64,000 nucleotides of DNA from Perkinsela sp. pyNocScin1. Taxonomy: Eukaryota; Euglenozoa; Kinetoplastea; Prokinetoplastida; Perkinselidae. The stretch spans positions 682,001-746,000 of the forward strand of contig CAXHTR010000005.1 in assembly GCA_964019655.1 (NCBI GenBank), in the 5' to 3' direction. The notes under the pieces were generated by a model. It was given only the letters and a program-made list of their open reading frames with translations, was not told where the DNA came from and did no database searches. Position 1 is the first letter of the stretch, and the number at the start of each line of letters is the position of its first letter. This document shows positions 19,150 through 28,196 of this stretch, one piece after another. Made by a program: the position numbers and the translations under genes.

Positions 19150-19989
19150 TCATGCATCATCCTCATTGTCCCGAGCCTCTTGCGTTACTTGCTGATGGAT
19201 TTCAGCGCTCCGGTCCATGCAGAAGTTATAGTACTCCGAGTTGTTGCGAAACGCATGGCCGACCATCTGCAGCTTCACACGATTATCGACCGGTGCGCCA
19301 TCTGTGCTGATGAGCTTTTGATTTTTACTGCCCTCACAGTAATCGATGATAATACTCTTGAGCCCTTCAGGCAGTGAAGCATTGTCAACAACTGTGGGGT
19401 ACACCAGTATCTTGGTAAGGTGAAGCAGTCGCAGTGTTTCGGGCAGGTTAGCGAGACGCACTGGCCCGGCCCAGAAGCCAGAGTTGAGGCGAAACTCTTC
19501 CAGCCTGCGGGGCAGCTTACGCAGGTCGACGAAGAGATCGTGGCGCTTTTGGTCTTTCCGCTCCTGCCGCTCGACGAGCCAGTACTCCTCCATGTACACG
19601 TAGCAGTTGTACGAATAAAAGTACCGGAGCTCTCGCGGGAGCTCTGCGGCCTTCCACGGCGCCTGAAGCCAAACGAACTGGAGATGAAAAAAGCGAAGCG
19701 TGCTCGGCAGCCAGCGCATGTTGAGAACCTCATCATCGCCGAGCACTCCCTCGTTTGTAATGAAGGTATGCATCACGCCGTCTGTGCACTCAACGCCGCG
19801 CCATCTGCACTCGTCATTCCAGTCCACATCTTTGCTTCGTACAAATTTGCTGTTCTGAAAGTCGAAGGCTTCGCCGTTGCTTCCCCGGACAAGAAAGTCC
19901 ATCATATCGCGCTGAAGGTGCCTATGCACGCCTCTCTGCGAAGTTTCTCGAAGATCTGCGCTGAGAACAGAAAGAAAAGCGCTTTGCAT
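19150..19989 (-). CDS. class B LRR protein, 279 aa
   Basis: First ATG at 19989 (MQSAFLSVLSADLRE). The region RHLQRDMMDFLVRGS precedes the cap ECRWRGVECTDGVMHTFIT. Then come the class B landmarks: MRWLPSTLRFFHL, AAELPRELRYFYSYN, LRKLPRRLEEFRLNSGFWAGPVRLANLPETLRLL and LPEGLKSIII. The tail is long, charged and acidic at the end (NEDDA). The loop after LRYF (ERQERKDQKRHDLF) is longer than in relatives. Confidence 0.87.
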   Translation of the reverse strand: MQSAFLSVLSADLRETSQRGVHRHLQRDMMDFLVRGSNGEAFDFQNSKFVRSKDVDWNDECRWRGVECTDGVMHTFITNEGVLGDDEVLNMRWLPSTLRFFHLQFVWLQAPWKAAELPRELRYFYSYNCYVYMEEYWLVERQERKDQKRHDLFVDLRKLPRRLEEFRLNSGFWAGPVRLANLPETLRLLHLTKILVYPTVVDNASLPEGLKSIIIDYCEGSKNQKLISTDGAPVDNRVKLQMVGHAFRNNSEYYNFCMDRSAEIHQQVTQEARDNEDDA

Positions 19990-20093
19990 CGATCTATAAA
20001 AAGTGAGAAGCACACATAGATGGTTGTGAGACTGGGGCAGGGTTCCTAGCGCTTAAAAGATAATTTTCTCAAGTATATGCGCTTGTAGATATA

Positions 20094-20957
20094 CTACTTT
20101 GCAGCCTTCGCTTTTTGGTTCTGCAGAAGAAATTCTTCCCGTGCATGCTTCTCTCCATGCTCGTCCACAACTGCACTCAAGTAGTTCCCAGCGACGATAA
20201 GCGCTGCGGACGTGTCGCGATCGATCACTGCACAGCCACTGTAGGCGTTGTTCATCGCATACATGCGACGTAGCCCCTCAGGAGCGTTTGTCAGGCGGAA
20301 TTCACCTTGAAATCTGTTCTTTTGGATGTAGAGGTGGGCGAGGGACCTCGGTAGGCTCGTGAGAGACGGGTTACCCTCAAATTGGTTCGCGCCGAGGTCG
20401 AGGTAACTCAGTTTTGGGGGTAGCACATCGAGGTCAACTGTCCCCACAAATCTATTTTGAGAGACACTGATATTTTCGAGATTTGGTGGGAGCTGCCGCA
20501 GGTCGCAGCTTCCATGAAAACGGTTTGACCCAATTTTGAAGGCCGTGAGCGATGCCGGGAGCGCAGTAAAGTCCACAGTACCTTCAAAACGGTTCTGTGA
20601 AATATCGAACAAGTCAAGGCATTGTGGAAGCTGCTGCGTATCAAGCGTCCCCCCGATGCGCTTCCATGGAATCGTGAAAGTACCAATATGCTTTGGTAAA
20701 TAAATCAGATCCATTTCGCCAGTGAAAGCGGCTTGCCTCCCGATAGTGTTGATTTTTATGACGTGTCCATCAGCATCGCAATCGACAAAAAACCACTCAG
20801 CAATATCTAAAAAGCCGGCCTGTGTGTCTTGAAGGCCAGCTTTGGATGCATCTGTGAGCTTTTCAACGAGCATCTCCATGCATGTCTGCTCGGACATTGC
20901 ACTTCGATCGAAACGGCCGAGAGATGGATCCGCAGTCAAACAAAGTACACTGTACAT
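20094..20957 (-). CDS. class A LRR protein, 287 aa
   Basis: Opens MYSVLCLTADPSLGRFDRSAMSEQTCMEMLV. The cap EWFFVDCDADGHVIKI keeps one Cys and has lost the conserved Gly. Seven LRRs follow, including a Cys-bearing one (GSCDLRQLPPNL). The C-terminal cap GNYLSAVVDEHGEKH is followed by a lysine-rich tail. The order of repeats and the end closely match the minus-strand gene at 39269, so these are paralogues 19 kb apart. Confidence 0.89.
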   Translation of the reverse strand: MYSVLCLTADPSLGRFDRSAMSEQTCMEMLVEKLTDASKAGLQDTQAGFLDIAEWFFVDCDADGHVIKINTIGRQAAFTGEMDLIYLPKHIGTFTIPWKRIGGTLDTQQLPQCLDLFDISQNRFEGTVDFTALPASLTAFKIGSNRFHGSCDLRQLPPNLENISVSQNRFVGTVDLDVLPPKLSYLDLGANQFEGNPSLTSLPRSLAHLYIQKNRFQGEFRLTNAPEGLRRMYAMNNAYSGCAVIDRDTSAALIVAGNYLSAVVDEHGEKHAREEFLLQNQKAKAAK

Positions 20958-21077
20958 TATTACAGAATGAAAAAGGAATAATTGTTTGTGAAATCTATGT
21001 CACAACGAGAGCACTTAGTTTCTGAAGGAGGTCGATGTTCATGTCATTGATACATTTGCTCATGCTGAGATATGTTG

Positions 21078-21758
21078 CTATCTTCTCTTTCCGCGAGGCT
21101 TTACACGCGAACCAGCTTCAGCGAACACACGGACATCACCTTTTGTACCCAGCCAGTTGATAGTTGATGTACCAACAAAAACTTTTTGCAGCCCAGCTGG
21201 TAAGAGAAAAGAGTTGATCATTATCGTCATGCCGGAAATCGAGTTGTGCCGCAAATCAACTATCTCGATGGATTCTGGAAGGGCTGTGAGAAGCACCACG
21301 CCATTCATCATATTCTGTGAGACATCAAATGTTTTGAGTTTTTGAGGCAGTGCACGTAGATCCGGCTGTCCACGAAGTCTGCACAGGTTCATCTGCAAGT
21401 GTTCGAGCGCTTTTGGAAATACGCGCATGTGAAGCTCTGTGTTCAGCGACTTTTTTCTCAGTAATAGCTCTCGAATCGTGCTTGGTAGCCATGCAAAGTT
21501 ATACCAGCGGTGATTCATTTCTGGGCCCCACCGTATAGAGGTTATGGCACCATTTTCGCATTCAATGCCTTGCCACATGCATACATCGTCTGCATGCTCA
21601 GGAAGATCGTACATTTGCCTCCGAAGTAGTCCTTCACTTGGATTTTGCAGCTCGTGGACTTCGTGGAAGCGAAGCATGCACTGGTATTGGTATCGTTGGA
21701 GGTCTTCCTGAGAAACGCTGTCCATGCACACACACAGAAGAAGAGACTGGGGATACAT
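21078..21758 (-). CDS. class B LRR protein, 226 aa
   Basis: Start placed at the ATG at 21758 (MYPQSLLLCVCMDSVSQ); an ATG at 21812 would add 18 residues. It carries the class B region LQRYQYQCMLRFHEV, the cap VCMWQGIECENGAITSIRW, NFAWLPSTIRELLL, FPKALEHLQMNLCRLRG and two more LRRs, and a basic end (KPRGKRR). It lacks the LPRELRYF signature, so it is a divergent member. First gene of the minus-strand cluster, next to a divergent strand switch. Confidence 0.85.
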   Translation of the reverse strand: MYPQSLLLCVCMDSVSQEDLQRYQYQCMLRFHEVHELQNPSEGLLRRQMYDLPEHADDVCMWQGIECENGAITSIRWGPEMNHRWYNFAWLPSTIRELLLRKKSLNTELHMRVFPKALEHLQMNLCRLRGQPDLRALPQKLKTFDVSQNMMNGVVLLTALPESIEIVDLRHNSISGMTIMINSFLLPAGLQKVFVGTSTINWLGTKGDVRVFAEAGSRVKPRGKRR

Positions 21759-22896
21759 TTCACTTGTAAGAGCAATACTTAGATAAATGTTATTCTCTGA
21801 GAATGAAATCATTCTTGCTTCAAAAAGGTCTATTTCTTTCAGTTCACTAATAACTTTCCACCATTATGGATGATCGTATCGAGTAAATCAGGCTATTTTG
21901 GTGATGGTTAATCAAGGAAACGAAAAAAGTCCTACTACAGAGAGACACCAACTGCAACACTTTTTTTGAATGTTGCAGCTGGTTTTGTCCATTCATTAAG
22001 TCAAATTATTGCTTATTTTTGCAACTTGTTGCATAATTTGCTATGGGTTTGATTCTTTTTGAAGCGAATTTTAGGGTATGGAGGAGAAACAGAGGAATAT
22101 ACTTGCCTCGGGCCAAGCGATAGGCGCATCCCGGAACCGTCCGAAAATCATTACGAAGAAAGTAATCCTTGATAGAATAATGGCAGATTACTCACACGCG
22201 TTCGATTCCAGGCGCCTAATTTTTTGTCTGTATGCTTTGCCGCATTTAGCTATTTGTTGCAGTTGGTTGTTTATTGCAGTTAGTCATTTGTTGCAGTTAG
22301 CGTAGTCTTAGTTTAGAATCTTCTCTGAAAGGATCCATGTAATTTCCGAAGCTATTTCTCTTATTTATTCCCTACATTAAAGCCGTAAAATTGACATTAT
22401 TGGATTCTAGGAGAGATCCATTCTTCGTGCCACTTAAAATTTCTCGAACTTAGCTTCTTGCGTAAGAAGTGCAAGTTCTAAGCCACCTGGATTTTACCCA
22501 TTACTTCAACCAAAGACAAGATTTATCCTCAGAAGAGACTCTGAAATGTAGGAATTGTAGCTATCAAAATACTCTGACAATGCCCTGCAATTCTAAAACA
22601 GTATATTGCAAGTCCGAATTTATGATTCAGCAGTGGTTCAAGCTAATAATGATAGAATGTTTGTGACACCAACAAGTCTTACTTCTATATCACGTACGAT
22701 ACTCTGTAACGCAACATGATACCGGAGCATAATTTCTACGGTGTGAAATACTTCACAGTTACAGTGTAACTGTTAATCACAGTGTAATGTTTCTTTCTCA
22801 ACGTGTATGCAACGCATCATAGCTACTTGTTGCGATGCCTATTCTCTATATGATGCTATGCAGCACTCTCATATAATTTAGAAATGAACAGAAACC
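21759..22896. other. divergent strand-switch region with TTGCAAC repeats, 1.14 kb
   Basis: Separates a minus-strand from a plus-strand cluster, the place where a kinetoplastid would start polycistronic transcription both ways. It holds a hairpin (21947-21983), three GTTGCAGTTRG-like repeats (about 22252-22300), and a 75-codon ORF at 22078-22305 (MEEKQRNILASGQ) of unknown nature between them. A small Cys-rich reading frame near 22540-22610 (LKCRNC...C...C) has no ATG and is not called. Confidence 0.5.
21947..21983. repeat. inverted repeat ACCAACTGCAACA, 13 bp with one mismatch
   Basis: ACCAACTGCAACA (21947-21959) and its inverted copy (21971-21983) around an 11-nt loop. Arm length, loop length and TGCAACA core match the hairpin at 7047-7085. 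Inverted-orientation TGTTGCAGTTRG copies at 22252-22300 may be the other end of the same 350-bp element. Confidence 0.65.
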
Positions 22897-23598
22897 ATGT
22901 GTAAACTATCTCAGGTACGGAAACCATACATTCAAAACCTTTTTCCATTTTATGACCGAATCAAGAAAAGGTACTACTTAGAAGCGAATTTTGTACGTCC
23001 ATTGTCTAGAACCAAGCAAGATTGGAGGAAACATCTTGGACCCACGCGCTACGATGTTATGCGGAATTATGTACACGCTGCGCCATTCAGTCAAAAAATG
23101 ATCAACTACCCATTGAGGAGGAAGTTTCACTTCACATGCGCAGCCTGCAATCTTCCAGTTTATCATGGAGATGATATTTCCGTTGCAGAGTCACTGGGCT
23201 GGATGAATTTTCATACTTGCATAGAAAACTCTGTAAGCTTAGAGCCCACGAAGCTGACATTTGAAGATTCAAATCGCTCCAGAAATATACATCGACCACT
23301 TTCTAATAGAGAGAAATACTTCGCCGCTTTGAATGGTGGATCTGATGTTGCACTCAATCTAAGGTGTAAAGTTATAGACAATGCTCCATTTGCAATTCCT
23401 GCAATGGGCCGAAAGTCCAGTATTACAAAGGATGGTTTGCGGAAGCCCATGTACATCGCTTGTTCTTGCTGCAAAAGTTTTCTTGGGGAATTTCATTCTG
23501 CAGTTTCTCGTGAATCACTGAAAGAAGGGCGCACAGTGACGGGAAAGCACGTCGTCTTTCCTATTTGTGTGAAGCTTGTTGTCGGAAATTCAAATTAA
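22897..23598 (+). CDS. MsrB-fold zinc-binding protein, catalytic Cys apparently lost, 233 aa
   Basis: Residues 79-110 (FTCAACNLPVY...LGWMNF) match the first zinc half-site of methionine-R-sulfoxide reductase B (CxxC then GWPSF). Residues 189-199 (CSCCKSFLGEF) match the second half-site (CxxC..HLGHVF), and 214-222 (VTGKHVVFP) the TGxRYCxN strand. In that alignment the catalytic Cys is Val220, so reductase activity is doubtful; Cys224 is the nearest alternative. An insertion of about 50 residues lies between the halves, and an 80-residue basic N-terminal region is family-foreign, possibly for mitochondrial import. It may be a structural protein reusing the fold, for example in a ribosome or RNA complex (inference). 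Confidence 0.55.
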   Translation: MCKLSQVRKPYIQNLFPFYDRIKKRYYLEANFVRPLSRTKQDWRKHLGPTRYDVMRNYVHAAPFSQKMINYPLRRKFHFTCAACNLPVYHGDDISVAESLGWMNFHTCIENSVSLEPTKLTFEDSNRSRNIHRPLSNREKYFAALNGGSDVALNLRCKVIDNAPFAIPAMGRKSSITKDGLRKPMYIACSCCKSFLGEFHSAVSRESLKEGRTVTGKHVVFPICVKLVVGNSN

Positions 23599-23691
23599 TG
23601 GCCGATTTTTATCAGAGTATTGAGCGCAAAAGTCTACAGCATAGCAATTTAGTTTGTATTTGTTTCATTTCTCATTTGTGAATCCCATTCT

Positions 23692-24003
23692 ATGAATGCA
23701 CAGCCCGCTCAAGCTCTAAATTTTCTGCTGAATAACTCATCGAGTATCATAGCAGCACTGAAAAACGTCATTGCGTTTGGCGTTGGGCTCATCACATGCA
23801 TTTTTGTCACATTCTTTCTAAGTAAAACGTGGATGCTCGATAATGTCATTAACGTGTTTGTATCCCTCGTGGTATTGAATATTGGGGCACAGTGCATCCA
23901 CAAGTATGAAAAATCTCGTAGTGCAGTGAAAATGCACAGGAAAAACGTTGAGACTATGGTCAAAGATGCACGGCGGCGCAACGTTGTTCGTAATTTAGAC
24001 TGA
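23692..24003 (+). CDS. small two-helix membrane protein, 103 aa
   Basis: Two hydrophobic segments at about residues 25-44 (NVIAFGVGLITCIFVTFFLS) and 52-69 (VINVFVSLVVLNIGAQCI), then a strongly basic tail (KSRSAVKMHRKNVETMVKDA and RRRNV). The topology suggests a hairpin in a membrane with a nucleoplasmic, cytosolic or matrix-facing basic domain. No family recognised. It sits 93 bp after the MsrB-fold gene and 146 bp before the tRNA-modifying gene on the same strand. Confidence 0.6.
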   Translation: MNAQPAQALNFLLNNSSSIIAALKNVIAFGVGLITCIFVTFFLSKTWMLDNVINVFVSLVVLNIGAQCIHKYEKSRSAVKMHRKNVETMVKDARRRNVVRNLD

Positions 24004-24149
24004 ACATGGCTTTTTCGACGCAAGTAATTTCAAGTGAGCTAGCTTGCCGTCTAAGCTTACCTGATTAGACATCTCAGGCATATAATCTTAAAACAGCATT
24101 ATGTATCTGCGCTCTACGCTCTCTATCTACAGCTATCATGCTCTAATAC

Positions 24150-25472
24150 ATGGAAAGTCGTATATTCTGCGTCGTTGGTCCTTCTTCTTCTGGAAAAACA
24201 AGTTTTGCCATCAAGCTTGCGAAGCGTTTGAGACAATCGGGAAGAAGCCCTGTTATAATTTCAGTTGACGTGATGCAAATGTATGCAGGCTTACCCGTCG
24301 CAACGAATAAGCCAAGCTGTGCAGAAAAAGAGGGTATTCCACACTACTTTATTGGTCATCTTGACCCTTTCGGTGCGAACGAAGCTCGTGATGGGTCCTT
24401 CTGCGTGGCCGGAAGCTATGGAAATCCACATAATATTTCCGAATTCATTCCGAAGGCAGTCTCTGTAATCAAAAATCTCCAAGCTGAGGGAAAAACTGTA
24501 ATCATAACTGGTGGGACACTTTACTACGTGCAAGCGATCATGACAGATTCACTTCTTCCTAGCCACTGTGAAACTGCAAATCTTTCTGCAAAGAAAGTTT
24601 CCATACGCTCAATGTCCACAGACAAACTCTACGCGGAGCTGACGCGCCTCGATCCTGAAATGGCTCGACGCTGGCACCCGAGTGACCACAGGCATATTCG
24701 TCGAAGCTTGGAGGTTTTTTATGAGACAGAAGGCATAAAAGGTGCACAAGCTGAAAAAAACCAAGAGTCTGCAGTGCTGCGCTGGACAGATCATGTGCTA
24801 TTTTGGATTGATTGCGACATGGATTGGCTCTATGAGCGCATTGAGACCCGAGTTGCGCAGATGGAGGAAAATGGGCTGTGTGCTGAGGTAACAGAGTTTT
24901 ATTTCCGTGAGTGTCTGCCGGAGAGAGGCGAGAATGCATTTTCGAAAGCCATTGGGTACAAAGAATTTCTCCCGTACCTGGCATGGATTGGTGGTGCCCG
25001 CGACCGTGCGAGGACACATATCAGGCATAGGCAAGCTGCGCTCCGATGCAACAAGGCATCCGTACAGACACGTCAGCTATGGGCGCAATGCAGAGCCGAC
25101 CTCATCCAGAAAACAAGGCAATATTGCACCAAGCAGGTCCGTTGGATACGCAACAAAATTACAACAGTAGAGACATTCAATATCTTCCGTGTCGCAACGT
25201 GGGATGATTTTGATTCTGACCGCTTTCTCACGGACGATGAAATTGACATCATGCTGAAGGCGCCGCTCGCGAGTGTGCGAAGCCATAGCAAACGCGTCGC
25301 TCAATTCATCCGACCACACGTTGAGCGCATTGTGCACCACTGCAGCGTATGTGAAAAATATCTTGAGAATGACTTCCAGTGGCAGGCACACCTCTCTTCG
25401 AGACAGCATCGAAAGCTGTGCCGAAACGGAGAAGCACGCCGCAGATCCTCAGTACCCGCGCGGGAGGCATAA
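24150..25472 (+). CDS. tRNA dimethylallyltransferase (MiaA/TRIT1/Mod5 family), 440 aa
   Basis: Transfers a dimethylallyl group from DMAPP to N6 of A37 in tRNAs that read UNN codons. Visible are the P-loop GPSSSGKT (10-17), the substrate-recognition Asp-x-x-Gln (D40-Q43), the TGGTLYY motif (about 119-125), the SDHRHIRRSLEVF segment that contacts tRNA, and NAFSKAIGYKE in the C-terminal half of the domain. The C-terminus holds a matrin-type C2H2 finger (C398, C401, H414, H420), found in eukaryotic Mod5/TRIT1 and absent from bacterial MiaA. The length fits the eukaryotic family. The start codon lies directly before the P-loop, so any mitochondrial presequence must be very short. Confidence 0.93.
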   Translation: MESRIFCVVGPSSSGKTSFAIKLAKRLRQSGRSPVIISVDVMQMYAGLPVATNKPSCAEKEGIPHYFIGHLDPFGANEARDGSFCVAGSYGNPHNISEFIPKAVSVIKNLQAEGKTVIITGGTLYYVQAIMTDSLLPSHCETANLSAKKVSIRSMSTDKLYAELTRLDPEMARRWHPSDHRHIRRSLEVFYETEGIKGAQAEKNQESAVLRWTDHVLFWIDCDMDWLYERIETRVAQMEENGLCAEVTEFYFRECLPERGENAFSKAIGYKEFLPYLAWIGGARDRARTHIRHRQAALRCNKASVQTRQLWAQCRADLIQKTRQYCTKQVRWIRNKITTVETFNIFRVATWDDFDSDRFLTDDEIDIMLKAPLASVRSHSKRVAQFIRPHVERIVHHCSVCEKYLENDFQWQAHLSSRQHRKLCRNGEARRRSSVPAREA

Positions 25473-25801
25473 TAGCTACTTTTATGAGGGCTTCCCACTA
25501 GCTCAAAAAGAAAAAAGCGCTTTGGTGTACGACGTAGCTATGGCACAGCTTACCATAGATGTGCACGAAGCATCATGCTTACTTCGTCGGCGATAATTCG
25601 ATGCCACTCACCATTCTCATGCAATATTCAGTCCGAATGGAGCTTGCCTTTGCGTTCGCTGATGTGGCACTTCTTCTGTTGCGATAAGGAAGTTGAGTGT
25701 ATCTCTTCTGACATCACCCAACCTGCCCATTTCTCAGCTGCGATTTTTCGAAAAAGTATCATATCGAATACTTTCTCCATTCTTTCGCCTTTTCCATTCC
25801 A
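25473..25801. other. intergenic, 329 bp
   Basis: Spacer between two plus-strand single-copy genes. It has pyrimidine-rich stretches just before 25801 (CTTTCTCCATTCTTTCGCC) suited to a trans-splice acceptor for the next gene. No other feature seen. Confidence 0.4.
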
Positions 25802-26239
25802 ATGTTCCTCCGCACAGCACTCATCCAGCGACAATTCAGTGGGTACACCCCATTCATGGCTTTCTCAATGAGCAAGCGACCAGAGCTCGCAGCCACCGGC
25901 ATGGCAAGCACAGTCGTTTTCAAAACAATCGGCACTCTCTGGAAGAAGATGCCGGAGCCAGAGCGCGGTGTGTGGGCCGCGAAGGCCGCGCAGATGACGG
26001 AAGCGCGTGCAAACACGCCAGCACCTGATAAGGTCAAGAAGAGAGTGGAGCGCAAGGGCATCGCACCCTTTATTTACTACACGTTAACCAAGCGTGCACA
26101 AATCATCGCTGAAAATCCAGAAATTGATAATCTCGATGTCGTGCGCAAAATCAAGGACATGTACCACGCCCTGAGCCCAGAAGAAAAGGCAGAGATCTCA
26201 AAGCAGGCCAAAGAGTACAAGAAGCCAGAGGCGAACTAA
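25802..26239 (+). CDS. HMG-box-like, probable mitochondrial DNA-associated protein, 145 aa
   Basis: The N-terminus MFLRTALIQRQFSGYTPFMAF looks like a short mitochondrial presequence. Two HMG-type segments follow: one at about 25-55 (TIGTLWKKMPEPERGVWAAK) and one at about 75-140 (IAPFIYYTLTKRAQ..., then IKDMYHALSPEEKAEISKQA). Size, basic charge and presequence resemble the kinetoplast-associated proteins that compact kDNA, which is the main hint of organism identity. A general mitochondrial or nuclear HMG protein is the alternative. Last gene of the plus-strand single-copy island. Confidence 0.7.
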   Translation: MFLRTALIQRQFSGYTPFMAFSMSKRPELAATGMASTVVFKTIGTLWKKMPEPERGVWAAKAAQMTEARANTPAPDKVKKRVERKGIAPFIYYTLTKRAQIIAENPEIDNLDVVRKIKDMYHALSPEEKAEISKQAKEYKKPEAN

Positions 26240-26859
26240 GATTCGGGTCCAGTCATAGCTATAATATATAAGTCATGTAAGCCTTGCGTGCACCAGGCAC
26301 TGACAAGTTAAAGTGAGCGTGGCGTTTCCTCTCTTCAGCATATTCGCTATCGTATTCTAAATATTTTTATATGTTCACATGCGGAGACAGAGGAGTATGA
26401 ACGTTAAAGCTTGGTCAGAGTGGCTTTCGAAAAAAACCCATTTGGAATGAAAATGCGCCCTCAGATTTGTGATCTATCGTCCTGTTCGCTGTGGCAACTC
26501 TACGGAATGGAAGGTTTGTGAGATCAAAGTGCAGTCAAAGCGGCTGATGCTTTCCAATGTGTATTTTGCATACCGTCTTTCTATACAAAATCTACCGATC
26601 ACCATACATTGAACCGGTCACTCTTTCAGAAGCGCTCTTTATTATGTATTCTCAGACTTAGGAATGCAGAAAAAAAGTGCAACATTTGTTGTGAAAAATT
26701 TTCAAATAAAAAAGTGAGTATCGAATTCCATCGCAAACAACGCGATCGCAGCTCAAATAGACATGTCATGAGTGTGATTCGAATTTCATACATGAATATC
26801 ATTGTCATTTCCTCTTTTTTTCGCACTGAGTGCGGTCGGCAGGCAGCGTATGCAACAGG
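26240..26859. other. convergent strand-switch region, 620 bp
   Basis: Lies between the 3' ends of the HMG gene (plus) and an LRR gene (minus). No LRR remnant, RNA gene or strong repeat was recognised. Confidence 0.4.
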
Positions 26860-27621
26860 TCACGCAAACCACATTTCGTCAATATGCCGACCAAAAACCG
26901 TCTCATTCAGCATATAGTGGGCGTACGCCGTTCGTGTGAGGTGGCGCCGAGCGTTCTTTCCAAATCTATCGAAAACTTCGACACGTAAGAGTGGATTTGT
27001 TATGCTGAAAAAGCGCAATTTATCCGATAAACGCTCGACGTTCACGAACACTTTTTGAAAGCCAGTGGTGCGAATCCAGAGGATCCGCATGCGTTCCGGG
27101 ATGTCATCTACGACGACACAGCCGTGGAAAGGGAACTGCATCAGAATAAGCTCCTCCATGCTTCGAGGGAGATTCTCGAGCTGCATATTTCGCTGCTTTG
27201 GTGCGAGCGATGCGTAGATCTCACCACCCAGAACGCACATGTACTTCAACTCTCTCGGCAAGCGCGAAGAAACCCAGCCGTTGAGCGTGTGGATGTTCTC
27301 GAGGTACATTGAGGCAACAGTGGGAGGCAGCATGTCCATATGCACGACGATCTGGCGTGCTTTTGAATCTTGGGTGATATGAAGCGATTGGATTATCTCT
27401 GTGCACTCGTCGCATTCCACGCCACGCCACTGGCACGGATCAAGAGCTGAGGATCGCTGGCCGTGACAGAAAAACTCAAGGAGAGGTGCAGCTGTGGCAT
27501 CCAGCCCGAGTGGATTTATAAATTGTTCCATGAGCGCGTATTGCTTCTGACGCATCGCCGCAATATCACTGCACAATATGCTGAGACTTGAAACTACTAA
27601 ATAGCTCTGTGTCATTTTCAT
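26860..27621 (-). CDS. class B LRR protein, 253 aa
   Basis: First ATG is at 27621 (MKMTQSYLVVSSLSILCSDIAAMRQKQ), giving a plausible signal peptide. The helix MRQKQYALMEQFINPLG precedes the cap PCQWRGVECDECTEIIQSLHI. Class B landmarks follow: LPPTVASMYLENIHTLNGWVSSRLPRELKYMCVL, LPRSMEELILMQFPFHGCVVVDDIPERMRILWI. The tail (GKNARRHLTRTAYAHYML) is basic and ends DEMWFA. Confidence 0.86.
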   Translation of the reverse strand: MKMTQSYLVVSSLSILCSDIAAMRQKQYALMEQFINPLGLDATAAPLLEFFCHGQRSSALDPCQWRGVECDECTEIIQSLHITQDSKARQIVVHMDMLPPTVASMYLENIHTLNGWVSSRLPRELKYMCVLGGEIYASLAPKQRNMQLENLPRSMEELILMQFPFHGCVVVDDIPERMRILWIRTTGFQKVFVNVERLSDKLRFFSITNPLLRVEVFDRFGKNARRHLTRTAYAHYMLNETVFGRHIDEMWFA

Positions 27622-28196
27622 GTATAAATACCTTGCGCAATCTTGAAAATTTGTCAGCAATGGATTAAGCAAGAATAAGATTAATTTTATATAGAATTCG
27701 ATAAATCCCTTGTTATTTTAGAGCTTGTCGAAGATACCTTAATGAAGAATTCCAAGCCAAATGGCCATTTTGTCGGGTAGTGCTTGCTATATGTCCGCTA
27801 TTCTTAATAAAAGCCGTTGAGGGGATATCTTTGACATGGGCGAACATACTTTGAGCACTGTGACCGAACTTTGCGAACCTTTGAGATCTGCGGAAATAAA
27901 CGGCCATGAAGCAAAAGTGATGCCCCCAAGACTTCTCAAGAAGTGTTTATAAGTAAAAGACTTGCAACAATTCAATATGAGCGCACATTTTTAGATCTGC
28001 CGGAAAAATCTCTTAACGAGCAATAAGCTTGCGCACTTTTGAAACAGAATTCCCCATTGTATCAGCGTTCTCTGCCTACTCCCATTTGTAATCAAGTATA
28101 AGACTTTAAAAGAAAATTTGGCATACAGATCGCTCTCACTTTATAATGGACCCAACCTTCTTCCCTTCATCTCATTATATTTACTTTTTATTTTCA
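27622..28196. other. intergenic, 575 bp
   Basis: Between two minus-strand LRR genes. A 64-codon minus-strand ORF with an ATG (27907 to 27713) reads HSAQSMFAHVKDIPSTAFIK; it has no LRR pattern and no recognised family, and may be chance or a relic. Nothing else seen. Confidence 0.35.

Noticed and set aside
22469-22666. Small Cys-rich zinc-ribbon-like ORF (LKCRNC...C...C)
   Set aside because: Begins at GTG with no ATG upstream, short, in a divergent spacer; four cysteines alone are not enough evidence.
23709-24023. Minus-strand 104-codon ORF opposite the small membrane protein
   Set aside because: Antisense to a better-supported gene that fits the strand of its cluster.
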